Shown here: piece after piece, positions 8,820-15,385 of the stretch
Layout: each line of letters begins with the position of its first letter
How positions within the stretch are numbered: position 1 is the first letter of the stretch
DNA from: an uncultured Methylococcaceae bacterium
GTDB lineage: Bacteria > Pseudomonadota > Gammaproteobacteria > Methylococcales > Methylomonadaceae
Assembly (NCBI GenBank): GCA_903939355.1
Contig: CAJAHC010000112.1
Span: 1-16,244 of the forward strand
Reading direction: 5' to 3'
Length of the DNA: 16,244 bases
Position numbers and translations under genes: made by a program
Notes under the pieces: model-generated
Seen by the model: only the letters and a program-made list of their open reading frames with translations
Database searches by the model: none
Told to the model about the DNA's origin: nothing

Positions 8820-8843
8820 ATGTAAAAAGTAATATTGTTACTT
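8820..8843 (-). repeat. grpE copy of a shared 24-base leader element
   Basis: Begins AAGTAACA and ends TTTTACAT on the minus strand, as does the dnaK leader at 8116-8139. It starts three bases after CCCCAT of the grpE promoter. Within it AAGTAA (plus 8827-8832) and TTACTT (8838-8843) form a 6-bp stem. Downstream on the same leader lie further GTAAC/GTTAC inverted repeats (8802-8812 and the palindrome TTACATGTAA at 8816-8825), allowing alternative pairings before the ribosome-binding site. Confidence 0.6.
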
Positions 8844-9900
8844 ATGATGGGGTCGTTGTTTTGGGATTCAAGGCGGCGCCTAATAATTTTGCAGTAACAT
8901 CAACAAATGGAATGATTTTCTCGTAAGCCATACGCGTTGGCCCTATAACACCCAGTACCCCTACCACTTCATCATTAACCGAATACGAAGAAGTTACCAA
9001 ACTGCATTGATCAAATGCCCTATATCCGGACTCTTCACCAATAAAAATCTGCACCCCATCCGCCTTCATGGATTGGTCGAGCAAATGAATAACATCTTGC
9101 TTTTGACTAAAAGCATCAAACAATTTTTTTAAATGATCACGACCTGATAATTCCGAAAACCCCATTAAATTGGTTTCCCCAGTCAACACATAATCATCTT
9201 TCTCGTGGTCTGATTCAAAGGTCAATTGCGCCATTTTTATGGCATCCAACATGCCTTCATTCATACTCTTTTGAGCATCGTGAAGCTCACTTATGACAGC
9301 GGCACGCACTGCGATTAAACTACGCCCGCAATAAATTGAATTGAGGTAAGCGCCCGCTTGTTGTAATTCAGACGCGCTAAATAACTTATCGGTATGAATC
9401 ACTTTATTATGAACTTCTTGTTCATTTGTCACGAATATAACCAACACCCGTTTATGCGATAAAGGCAAAAACTCAATATGTCGTAAACAGACCAACTCCT
9501 TTTTAGGTAAAGTCACTACCCCTGCCATTTGCGTCAATTCTGCTAATAATCGTGAGGCAATGCCGATCATATTGCCATCACTATCGCGTTCTGATAACCC
9601 CTGATGCAGACGAGTAATATCCTTGCTATCCAAAGGCTTAACTGTTAATAAGCTATCGACAAATAACCGATAACCACTGACAGTAGGTATGCGACCCGCT
9701 GATGTATGAGGCGAATGTATCAGACCTAAATCCTCAAGATCTGCCATCACATTGCGAATAGTGGCAGGACTTAAATTTATATCCATATCTTTTGATAACA
9801 CCCGAGAGCCCACAGGCTGTCCATCGCTAATATAGCGCTCAACCAATGTTTTTAATAACTGCAAGGACCGTTCATTTAAATCTCGAGTATCATTGCTCAC
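8842..9900 (-). CDS. hrcA: Heat-inducible transcription repressor HrcA
   Basis: CIRCE-binding repressor of chaperone genes whose folding depends on chaperones, so that misfolded protein load relieves repression. 352 residues from a GTG at 9900. An in-frame TTG at 9933 is rejected because it lies inside the CIRCE operator; the GTG has GAGG five bases upstream and gives the expected HrcA start (residues 1-12, SNDTRDLNERS after Met). A winged helix-turn-helix occupies about residues 8-75, with SPATIRNVMADLEDLGL at 44-60 and the wing HTSAGRIPTVSGYRLF at 65-80; a GAF-like middle domain and dimerisation segments follow (VVGVLGVIGPTRMAYEKIIPFVD near the end). It is first in the chaperone cluster, behind a sigma-70 promoter and CIRCE, so it should be autoregulated. 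Its last codons double as the grpE sigma-32 promoter. Confidence 0.95.
   Translation of the reverse strand: MSNDTRDLNERSLQLLKTLVERYISDGQPVGSRVLSKDMDINLSPATIRNVMADLEDLGLIHSPHTSAGRIPTVSGYRLFVDSLLTVKPLDSKDITRLHQGLSERDSDGNMIGIASRLLAELTQMAGVVTLPKKELVCLRHIEFLPLSHKRVLVIFVTNEQEVHNKVIHTDKLFSASELQQAGAYLNSIYCGRSLIAVRAAVISELHDAQKSMNEGMLDAIKMAQLTFESDHEKDDYVLTGETNLMGFSELSGRDHLKKLFDAFSQKQDVIHLLDQSMKADGVQIFIGEESGYRAFDQCSLVTSSYSVNDEVVGVLGVIGPTRMAYEKIIPFVDVTAKLLGAALNPKTTTPS
8844..8873 (-). promoter_or_regulatory. Sigma-32 promoter of grpE embedded in the end of hrcA
   Basis: Read on the minus strand: CCTTGAA (8873-8867), a 14-base spacer, CCCCATCAT (8852-8844). Exact match to CTTGAA / CCCCAT of the RpoH consensus, with the same spacer as the dnaK promoter. 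The boxes are formed by the last eleven codons of hrcA; the TAA stop follows at once. Expected start is near 8838, giving a grpE leader of nearly 60 bases. Confidence 0.83.
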
Positions 9901-9922
9901 ATATACCTCTAACAAAACAAAA

Positions 9923-9949
9923 TTAGCACTCAATCAAGGCGAGTGCCAA
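9923..9949 (-). promoter_or_regulatory. CIRCE operator (HrcA binding site)
   Basis: TTAGCACTC at 9923-9931, a 9-base spacer and GAGTGCCAA at 9941-9949. This is the CIRCE consensus (TTAGCACTC-N9-GAGTGCTAA) with one mismatch in one arm. It lies 22 bases upstream of the hrcA GTG and immediately downstream of a sigma-70 promoter, so HrcA bound here would block or abort initiation. It is the only CIRCE I found in the window. Confidence 0.95.
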
Positions 9950-9955
9950 TCTTGC

Positions 9956-9984
9956 AAAATAACAGCTCATCCGTTAGATGTCAA
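9956..9984 (-). promoter_or_regulatory. Sigma-70 promoter of hrcA
   Basis: Minus strand TTGACA (9984-9979), 17-base spacer, TATTTT (9961-9956). Perfect -35, 4 of 6 -10, optimal spacing. The predicted start is near 9949, the first base of CIRCE, which supports both calls. Confidence 0.82.
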
Positions 9985-10179
9985 TAAAGCCCCTTGAGAT
10001 TACTTAGAAAACCCCCGCTTAATCATCAGTGTCTGACCTGTTTTAAATTCTGACGATGGTCTCACTAACTTAAATGACATAACTCAGAATCGAAGGTTTT
10101 GCCTACCATTTGAATGGGCTATTGTGGGCATCTTCACAATTTATATACACCAACTGATGCTTGCAGTATCCAGTTGACA

Positions 10180-10185
10180 TATAAT
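10180..10185 (+). promoter_or_regulatory. Possible -10 box before the MxaD-like gene
   Basis: A perfect TATAAT 37 bases before the ATG at 10223, but without a good -35 at 16-18 bases. A TTGACA abuts it directly (10174-10179) and would pair with a poor -10 further on. The 273 bases between the hrcA start region and this gene hold CIRCE, the hrcA promoter and a small inverted repeat (CCATT/AATGG at 10106-10117); I see no gene there. Confidence 0.3.
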
Positions 10186-10222
10186 GATAAACTTGATTTT
10201 TACGTTTACCTTAGGAGTTACT

Positions 10223-10786
10223 ATGAAGAAAGTGTCGTTAATTACAACTACTCTACTGTTTTTATTGTCTGCCGTTGCCAGCGCTCATGGACCTGTGCGT
10301 CAAAAAGCTGAACAGGAAATCACCATCAATGCCCCTGCCGATAAAGTATGGGCACTCATTAAAGACTTCGGCAATATGTCTTGGCACCCTGATATCTTTA
10401 ATACCAGCTCTGAAGGGGGCAATAAAAAAGGCGGCACGCGTATTTTGACGTTAAAAGATGGCGGCACCATCACTGAAGAATTGAAAAAGTATGATGAAGC
10501 AAAAATGTCGTATGCTTACAAAATTACTGATATGAGCGTTGCTAAAACCATCACCCATGCCGGTGCTGAAGAAAAAGTACCGGTTTTACCTGTCGATAAT
10601 TATTCAGCCAGCATTGAAGTGGTCGCTAAAGGTGATAGTTCCGTGGTTTCTTGGACGGCCGGCTTCTACCGTGCTTATACCAACAATAACCCTCCGGTCG
10701 AAATGAACGAAGAAACGGCTAATGCGGCAGTCAACGCCGTCTTAAAAACCGGCTTAATTAACCTTAAAGCCTTAGCTGAAAAATAA
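10223..10786 (+). CDS. Secreted SRPBCC-family protein, MxaD-like
   Basis: 187 residues from the ATG at 10223; an upstream in-frame ATG at 10184 is rejected because TAGGAG lies five bases before 10223 and that start opens directly with a signal peptide (MKKVSLITTTLLFLLSAVAS, cleavage after ASA before HG). The mature protein of about 165 residues has the START/SRPBCC lipid- or cofactor-binding fold signature INAPADKVWALIKDFGNMSW and a Thr/Gly-rich LTLKDGGTITEELKKYD strand region, with a C-terminal helix rich in Ala. This layout, including the mature HGP start and the FYRAYTNNNPPVEMNEE segment, resembles MxaD, a periplasmic protein reported to aid electron transfer from methanol dehydrogenase to its cytochrome. 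That resemblance is from memory of the family; no mxa genes are in the window. A YVTN propeller gene follows 11 bases later, so the two are probably one operon. Confidence 0.85.
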   Translation: MKKVSLITTTLLFLLSAVASAHGPVRQKAEQEITINAPADKVWALIKDFGNMSWHPDIFNTSSEGGNKKGGTRILTLKDGGTITEELKKYDEAKMSYAYKITDMSVAKTITHAGAEEKVPVLPVDNYSASIEVVAKGDSSVVSWTAGFYRAYTNNNPPVEMNEETANAAVNAVLKTGLINLKALAEK

Positions 10787-10797
10787 GGACTACAGGG

Positions 10798-11757
10798 GTG
10801 TTTTCTGTGAATAGCCACATTGTCGCACTAGCTTTCGCAATATTTTTTCTTGCAGATCCACTAGCTGCTGCGCCCTTTGCTTATATCAGCAATCAATTGG
10901 ATGACAGTATTTCCGTAATTGACAGCAATCAAGGCAAAGTGGTCGATACCATCAGGGTATCTGGAAAACCCGCTGGCGTGGCAGTTTCACCTACTGGTGA
11001 CAAGGTCTACATCAGCACCCCTGAAGCTAAAGGTTTTGCTGTTTTAGATACAAAAAAACGTGAAATCATTGCCAAAGTACCGGTCAGTGATGGTGCCTTG
11101 GGAATTGCTGTCAGCACTGATGGCAAACGCATTTATGTGGCTGATTGGTACAACAACAATGTCGATGTTGTTGATGCCATCAGCTATAAAATTATTAAAA
11201 CCATTCCGGTGGGCGAATCACCATCCGGATTGGTAGTCAGCCCTGACAATCAGTGGCTATATGTTGCTAACCGGCTGAGTGATTCAGTCTCTAAAATTGA
11301 TACTGACACCTTAACCGTCACCAAAACGACGTTAGTTGGCTCTCATCCTTTTGGACTTACTATTGATGGTAGGGGCGAGCGTATTTATGTGGCCAATGTT
11401 CAAAGCGATAATGTTTCAGTGATAGAAACAAAGCGCATGCTAGCTCTTGGCAAAATCAAAGTAAACATGCTGCCTTATACGACGGCATTGGCGCTCAATG
11501 ATACGCGTCTCTTTGTCACTAATCAGGATGATGGCTCAGTCTCTGTTATTGATACAGAGACATTAAAAGAAATTGCTTTGATAGAAGTTGGTAATAAACC
11601 AGAAGGCATCAGTACTCACCCTGATGATCGCCATGTCTATGTTGCTAACTGGTTTGATAGCACCGTATCAGTCATTGACGGTAAAACCCTTAAAGTAGTG
11701 GATACCATTAAAACCGGCGAAGGTAGTCGCGCCTTTGGGCTATTTTTTGGCAAGTAA
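10798..11757 (+). CDS. YVTN-family seven-bladed beta-propeller protein, periplasmic
   Basis: 319 residues. A signal peptide covers about residues 1-24 (hydrophobic IVALAFAIFFLA, then PLAAAP), so the protein is exported. The rest is seven consecutive repeats of about 42 residues, each with a YVAN-like strand, a SVSVID-like strand, and G..P.G.AVSPDG-like turns: repeat starts fall near FAYISN, VYIST, IYVADW, LYVANR, IYVANV, LFVTNQ and VYVANW. This is the YVTN/Lactonase-type propeller common beside PQQ-dependent dehydrogenases, where such proteins are thought to bind partners or cofactors; no catalytic residues are evident. The start is GTG with AAGGA eight bases upstream; a second GTG at 10807 preceded by AGGGG is nearly as good and would still leave the signal peptide. 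It directly follows the MxaD-like gene, suggesting a shared periplasmic function. Confidence 0.85.
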   Translation: MFSVNSHIVALAFAIFFLADPLAAAPFAYISNQLDDSISVIDSNQGKVVDTIRVSGKPAGVAVSPTGDKVYISTPEAKGFAVLDTKKREIIAKVPVSDGALGIAVSTDGKRIYVADWYNNNVDVVDAISYKIIKTIPVGESPSGLVVSPDNQWLYVANRLSDSVSKIDTDTLTVTKTTLVGSHPFGLTIDGRGERIYVANVQSDNVSVIETKRMLALGKIKVNMLPYTTALALNDTRLFVTNQDDGSVSVIDTETLKEIALIEVGNKPEGISTHPDDRHVYVANWFDSTVSVIDGKTLKVVDTIKTGEGSRAFGLFFGK

Positions 11758-11854
11758 CTTATTGCTTGCTTACCAAACAACCTAGCTCAAATTATTTCCG
11801 TAAAAATATTTTACACACCTCTTTAATAACATAACGTCTGTTAACAGTTTACAT

Positions 11855-13753
11855 ATGAAAATCTCTAAACTTATTGTATTTTTTTTAATGGTTATCACTG
11901 TTAACGGCTTATTTTCTTGGTTAAGTAATTTACCCCAAGATGCCGGGCCCGATGTGCCTGATGGCAAAATCAGCAGTTTTTCATTTGCACCATTCCGTGA
12001 AGGACAAAGTCCTTTAACAAAAGTATATCCAACTACAGAACAGATTGATGAGGATTTACGTTTACTGGCTGATCAAACTCACACCATCAGAACTTATGCC
12101 AGTTTAGACGGTATGGAAGGTGTGCCAGCTCTTGCCCGACAATACGGACTAAAAATGATACAAGGTGCTTGGATAGGCATAGATCCGAAAGGCAACCAAG
12201 CCGAAATTGACCAACTCATTAAATCAGCCAACGAATACCCCGATGTCATCAAACGTGTGATTGTCGGTAACGAAGTTTTACTAAGAGGCGAGTTGGAGCC
12301 TGAACAACTTCTACAATATATTCGTCAAGTAAAACGCGCCGTCAAGCAACCTGTATCGTATGCTGACGTGTGGTCCTTTTATATGCGCTATCCTGAAATA
12401 GCTAAAGAAGTCGATTATTTCACTGTGCATATCTTGCCCTATTGGGAAGATGAGCCTCTAAAAATTGAAAAAACTGCCGCCCGGATTGAAGAAAATTATT
12501 GGAAAATACGCAAGTCTTACCCAGGCAAGCCTATTTTAATTGGCGAGTCAGGTTGGCCCAGTGCCGGACGTCAACGCGGAGGAGCAGTACCCAGCGTTGT
12601 TAACGAAGCAAAGTATGTTCGCGCATTAGTGCAGTTATCCAATAAAAATGGTTTTGACTATAACGTTGTCGAAGCCTTTAACCAACCATGGAAGAGCCAA
12701 CTTGAAGGGGTTGTTGGCGCTAATTGGGGTGTTTATTCGGCAGATCGTGAGCGGATTTTTCCATTAACAGGGAACGTCACAGAGAACTCACTATGGCCAA
12801 AACAGTTACTTTACACAAGCTTATTAACACTGCTTATTATAAGCTTGCAAGCTAAAAAGGCATTGCAACTATCGCCCTTGCGTTTAGGGATATTTTTAGG
12901 ATTTACACAATTGTTAAATGCTTTATTAGTTAACCAACTAGCTAACTATTGGTATACAAGTTACAGCACGATGGAACGTCTGCATGTTTTATTCATTATT
13001 GGATTAAGCTTTTTATTAGCCATCTTAATGATTCGACGAATACTCGACTTACTACGCAATTCGATCAACGAAAAAAGTGGTGTTTGGCTACGTTATTTAT
13101 TCTTGGCTTTCGTAGCGATTGCACTCTATAAAGCACAGGCTTTAGCGTTAAATGGCCGCTATCTAAGCATTCCATATCCAGCAACGTGCATACCTGTCGT
13201 TAGTATTTTAGGCTACATACTTATCCGTTACTTTGTAAAAGGCCGTACCTTAGTATCTGCCTTTGCCTTTGATGATTTATTTGGCAGCCGCACATTTTCA
13301 ATGGCAACGGTTAAAATGCTCAGCCTTGTTTTAGCCTTTACGGGCGTACTGTTAACCATCATTGAAATAGCCGTTGTTATGCAAAGCTCAAACTATGCAT
13401 CGGCTTATCCGATCTTGACCGATAGAATCTATCAAGTATTTATGGTCACTTTTAACTACAGTCATTTATTGGGCTGGCCAATGTTGATTGGTGCTATTGT
13501 TATCCGCATACCACTCAGGGCTTGTGCTTATGCGCTTATCTTTATGGTATTAGCCATTATCCTAGGTGAAACCTACGCTTTTAGCATATTGCATGATTTT
13601 ATCGAAAGCTATCCAAATCTGGGAGCGAGATTGGGGATGGGGGTTTTCTATACAATATCAAACTGCCAATTACAGCTTTGGTTAGCCAGCTTACTCATAC
13701 TCGCTTTACCATTGTGGCGTCATCAAGCACAAAAGCCATTCACTCAATTATGA
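11855..13753 (+). CDS. Membrane-bound GH17 family protein, NdvC-like beta-glucan synthase/transglycosylase
   Basis: 632 residues. An N-terminal hydrophobic segment (6-22) leads into a glycoside hydrolase family 17 TIM-barrel domain (about 38-305): acid/base Glu140 in VIVGNEVLLRGEL and nucleophile Glu231 in ILIGESGWPSAGR are both present, as are THTIRTYAS (75-83) and the EAFNQPWK segment (273-280). About nine membrane spans follow (roughly 316-333, 343-362, 376-396, 410-428, 442-461, 486-509, 528-550, 556-575, 606-621). The catalytic domain should face the periplasm. Bacterial GH17 proteins of this kind, including NdvC and the GH17 parts of NdvB, remodel beta-1,3/1,6-glucans by transglycosylation; hydrolysis is the alternative. 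No GT2 glucan synthase is in the window. No strong ribosome-binding site is seen before the ATG. It lies 97 bases after the propeller gene; cotranscription is possible but unproven. Confidence 0.85.
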   Translation: MKISKLIVFFLMVITVNGLFSWLSNLPQDAGPDVPDGKISSFSFAPFREGQSPLTKVYPTTEQIDEDLRLLADQTHTIRTYASLDGMEGVPALARQYGLKMIQGAWIGIDPKGNQAEIDQLIKSANEYPDVIKRVIVGNEVLLRGELEPEQLLQYIRQVKRAVKQPVSYADVWSFYMRYPEIAKEVDYFTVHILPYWEDEPLKIEKTAARIEENYWKIRKSYPGKPILIGESGWPSAGRQRGGAVPSVVNEAKYVRALVQLSNKNGFDYNVVEAFNQPWKSQLEGVVGANWGVYSADRERIFPLTGNVTENSLWPKQLLYTSLLTLLIISLQAKKALQLSPLRLGIFLGFTQLLNALLVNQLANYWYTSYSTMERLHVLFIIGLSFLLAILMIRRILDLLRNSINEKSGVWLRYLFLAFVAIALYKAQALALNGRYLSIPYPATCIPVVSILGYILIRYFVKGRTLVSAFAFDDLFGSRTFSMATVKMLSLVLAFTGVLLTIIEIAVVMQSSNYASAYPILTDRIYQVFMVTFNYSHLLGWPMLIGAIVIRIPLRACAYALIFMVLAIILGETYAFSILHDFIESYPNLGARLGMGVFYTISNCQLQLWLASLLILALPLWRHQAQKPFTQL

Positions 13754-13874
13754 GAAAAGCAGGGAGGGGGATAACCTTTACATTAATTCTTAAATAAAAC
13801 TGCATCAAGATCTAATGGGCGACTTCAACCACTGTTGATTCAATTTCACCTGATCATTGGCTAATTATAAAGCA

Positions 13875-13898
13875 TGAGCCCAACACCAGCTGGGCTTA
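13875..13898 (-). terminator. Hairpin at the end of the decayed small gene
   Basis: AGCCCA (13877-13882) pairs with TGGGCT (13891-13896) around an 8-base loop, with two more pairs outside (one G-U). On the minus strand it starts at the TAA of the small reading frame and is followed by CATGCTTTATAATT, a weak T-rich tail. It could also serve the GH17 gene on the plus strand, where no T-run follows. Confidence 0.35.
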
Positions 13899-14102
13899 AT
13901 ACGTGACAACTTCATACATGATCAAATAATGCGACATTACCTTTTGACTATGCAACAGCACCCTTTTTGACAGGTAGACACGAAATGCTTCATCAAACAT
14001 CGTATGAAATTTCCACTACTCTAAAGCTGCGATCTCAATCATAACATTCAATACTTCAGGATTTACCTGAGAAGAACGTTTACTTAACTGAGGTGCGCTC
14101 AT
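13896..14102 (-). pseudogene. Small ribbon-helix-helix-like gene interrupted by an amber codon
   Basis: An ATG at 14102 is preceded by AAGGGG with seven bases between, a strong ribosome-binding site. The frame runs 28 codons (starting MSAPQLSKRSSQVNPEVLNV) to a TAG at 14016-14018, then stays open for 39 more codons (WKFHTMFDEAFRVYLSKR and on) to TAA at 13896-13898, where a hairpin follows. Read through as Gln, the product would be 68 residues with the spacing of a ribbon-helix-helix domain: a short strand (SSQVNP), helix EVLNVMIEIAALE, then MFDEAFRVYLSKR. A single C-to-T change of CAG would explain the TAG. The similarity to RHH regulators or antitoxins is by eye only; the unbroken frame and signals are seen directly. 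The alternative is a genuine 28-residue peptide or chance. Confidence 0.45.
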
Positions 14103-14315
14103 CAATACACCCCTTCATGAATTTTCTGTATTTTTCATAAAAATGATCGGGATTTTAAGAAACCGCCAATGCTCAATTAAAATCAATCCAAGGCATTCGC
14201 TATCGACGTAAGTGAGAAACTGAATTAGCGAACTTCATTCTAAAAGTTAAAATAAGAATCGACTGGTTATACTATCTCAAGAAATCTGATCAACTAACAC
14301 AGAAAACTTCGCTGA

Positions 14316-14585
14316 TTAACGATAAACTTCTCGTCGGTTACCAATTTCGATGACCAATATGCACATTTCACAATCTTGAATGCTGCAAATCACGCGAATA
14401 TCAGCCACACGATAACGCCAATAGGAGCCTAGTTTTGGACCGACTAATTTTTTACCAAGCGCTCGCGGGTCATCTAGCGTAGCAACGCGCTCATCCATAT
14501 AGTCAACAATACGAAGTGCAATCGACTTATCTAACTTTTTAAGTTGGCGTAACGCTGATTCAGTATAATTAATGGTCCAGGCCAA
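14316..14585 (-). CDS. relE: RelE/ParE-superfamily toxin
   Basis: 89 residues, typical for RelE-type toxins, which in the RelE branch cleave mRNA on the ribosome. The start MAWTINYTESALRQLKKLD (1-19), central DDPRALGKKLVGPKLGSYWRYRVADIRVIC (about 38-67) and terminal VIEIGNRREVYR are the family pattern: a long N-terminal helical hairpin and a beta-sheet carrying conserved Arg residues (YRVADIR). The start is TTG at 14585, overlapping the antitoxin by 17 bases in another frame; GAG lies eight bases before it, and the MAW start is usual in the family, so the overlap is accepted and suggests translational coupling. The frame is intact. Whether it is active, and whether it belongs to the RelE or ParE branch, cannot be settled here. 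Confidence 0.88.
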   Translation of the reverse strand: MAWTINYTESALRQLKKLDKSIALRIVDYMDERVATLDDPRALGKKLVGPKLGSYWRYRVADIRVICSIQDCEMCILVIEIGNRREVYR

Positions 14586-14796
14586 GTTCTTTTCTCACCT
14601 GTAAACCACTTACGATATTCTCCTGACCTTTACGGACGCGTTCCATTGTCGCATCAGCCAAATAAAAATCCTCTAGATCATCAAGACCACCTTCAATTAG
14701 CTCGCGCAAATAGTAAGATTTTGCTCGGCCAGTTTGTGCTGCTAAATGATCCAATCTACGTTCTATTTCAGGATCGAGTCTGATTGATACAGCCAT
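14569..14796 (-). CDS. relB: RelB-type ribbon-helix-helix antitoxin
   Basis: 75 residues from the ATG at 14796, which has AGGAG eight bases upstream; the in-frame GTG at 14838 is rejected because it falls inside the likely operator. Residues 1-45 form a ribbon-helix-helix DNA-binding domain: strand AVSIRLDPEIE, helix ERRLDHLAAQTGR, helix SYYLRELIEGGLDDLED. Residues 46-75 form the toxin-binding tail ending in VRKELGLDH. It precedes and overlaps the RelE-type toxin, the standard order for these modules, in which the antitoxin neutralises the toxin and represses the operon together with it. Confidence 0.87.
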   Translation of the reverse strand: MAVSIRLDPEIERRLDHLAAQTGRAKSYYLRELIEGGLDDLEDFYLADATMERVRKGQENIVSGLQVRKELGLDH

Positions 14797-14828
14797 AATA
14801 GAAACTCCTTTTTGTGTTAACTTAAATA

Positions 14829-14841
14829 AGTGTATCACACT
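14829..14841 (-). promoter_or_regulatory. Probable operator/promoter of the relBE-type pair
   Basis: AGTGT and ACACT arms around three bases form a palindrome 33 bases before the antitoxin ATG. On the minus strand the same place reads TGTGATACACT, an extended -10-like sequence. Overlap of an inverted repeat and a -10 fits autorepression by an RHH antitoxin. Low to moderate certainty. Confidence 0.4.
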
Positions 14842-15109
14842 GAATACAAAAAATACAAATATTACATATGAGAGTATTCACCTAATTAGCAAACCAACCC
14901 TCAATCAATTAAGCAAGTAAGCGTTTTCTTACACGAAGCATCTTCTGGTATGACCTGGTAATATAGATATTGATCCAGAAACGCTTCACCAAAGATCGGA
15001 ACGAATTAATGGGATCAATGTTCGTAAGTTAATACATAAGCAATTGATTATAAATACAGAAATTTGTAGAGCATCAGCTTATCAAGTAGTCTAACCAATA
15101 TTTAAACCA
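14842..15109. other. Spacer between the two toxin-antitoxin modules
   Basis: AT-rich at the left (ATACAAA repeats at 14843-14860). On the plus strand 14954-15094 is an open stretch of 46 codons without a usable start codon near its beginning; it may be decayed coding sequence but I cannot assign it. No further gene, repeat or RNA is evident. Confidence 0.4.
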
Positions 15110-15118
15110 TGCTATATA
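15110..15118 (+). promoter_or_regulatory. Possible extended -10 of the vapBC-type pair
   Basis: TGCTATATA, an extended -10 arrangement, 27 bases before the antitoxin ATG, with an ATATAC motif repeated at 15114-15119 and 15126-15131 that may be part of an operator. No strong -35 is visible. Confidence 0.35.
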
Positions 15119-15145
15119 CTTATGCCATATACATAGGAGAATGTA

Positions 15146-15385
15146 ATGACTATAGCAACTACAACAGTTTTTACCCATAACCGAACGCAAGCAGTTCTGT
15201 TGCCAGCTGAAGCACGCTTACCAGATGACGTCAAAATAGTCATTGTGCGCACTCGGGGACGAGATCGAATTATTTCACTTATTGAAAATACTTGGGATAA
15301 TTTTTTCCTCAATGGACCAGAAGTAAGTGATGACTTTATGAATGAACGCGGACCACAAAAATCAGTCCAGCGAGAAAATTTTTAA
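15146..15385 (+). CDS. vapB: VapB-type antitoxin (AbrB-like swapped-hairpin)
   Basis: 79 residues. The ATG at 15146 has AGGAG six bases upstream. The first half (TTVFTHNRTQAVLLPAEAR, about 6-24) matches the VapB/SpoVT-AbrB DNA-binding beta-hairpin, in which N/S-x-S/T-Q-A-V-x-LP is diagnostic; the second half (IENTWDNFFLNGPEVSDDF, about 46-64) matches the toxin-binding tail (WDxFF). Its TAA shares one base with the ATG of the vapC frame (TAATG), the usual coupling in vapBC. The antitoxin appears intact although its toxin frame is broken, which is the tolerated direction of decay. Confidence 0.88.
   Translation: MTIATTTVFTHNRTQAVLLPAEARLPDDVKIVIVRTRGRDRIISLIENTWDNFFLNGPEVSDDFMNERGPQKSVQRENF

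Larger units (their letters stand above)
13754..14315. other. 562-base stretch without an intact gene
   Basis: Between the GH17 gene and the relBE-type pair. The only gene-like content is a decayed small minus-strand reading frame (13896-14102) with its own ribosome-binding site and a hairpin at its end. 13754-13874 and 14116-14315 show no open frame with a plausible start, no transposase signature and no obvious long repeat. Confidence 0.6.

Noticed and set aside
9901..9933. Extension of HrcA by eleven residues to a TTG at 9933
   Set aside because: That codon lies inside the CIRCE operator and next to the predicted transcription start; the GTG at 9900 has a good ribosome-binding site.
9993..10018. 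Plus-strand sigma-32-like sequence CTTGAG-N14-CCCCGC upstream of the MxaD-like gene
   Set aside because: The -10 lacks the AT after CCCC and it lies about 205 bases before the gene; the spacing match alone is not enough.
11800..11814. GTAAAA/TTTTAC palindrome after the propeller gene as terminator
   Set aside because: AT-only stem core without GC content; too weak for an intrinsic terminator and could equally be promoter sequence for the GH17 gene.
14954..15094. 46-codon open stretch between the toxin-antitoxin modules
   Set aside because: No usable start codon near its beginning and no family recognised; an open frame this short is expected by chance.
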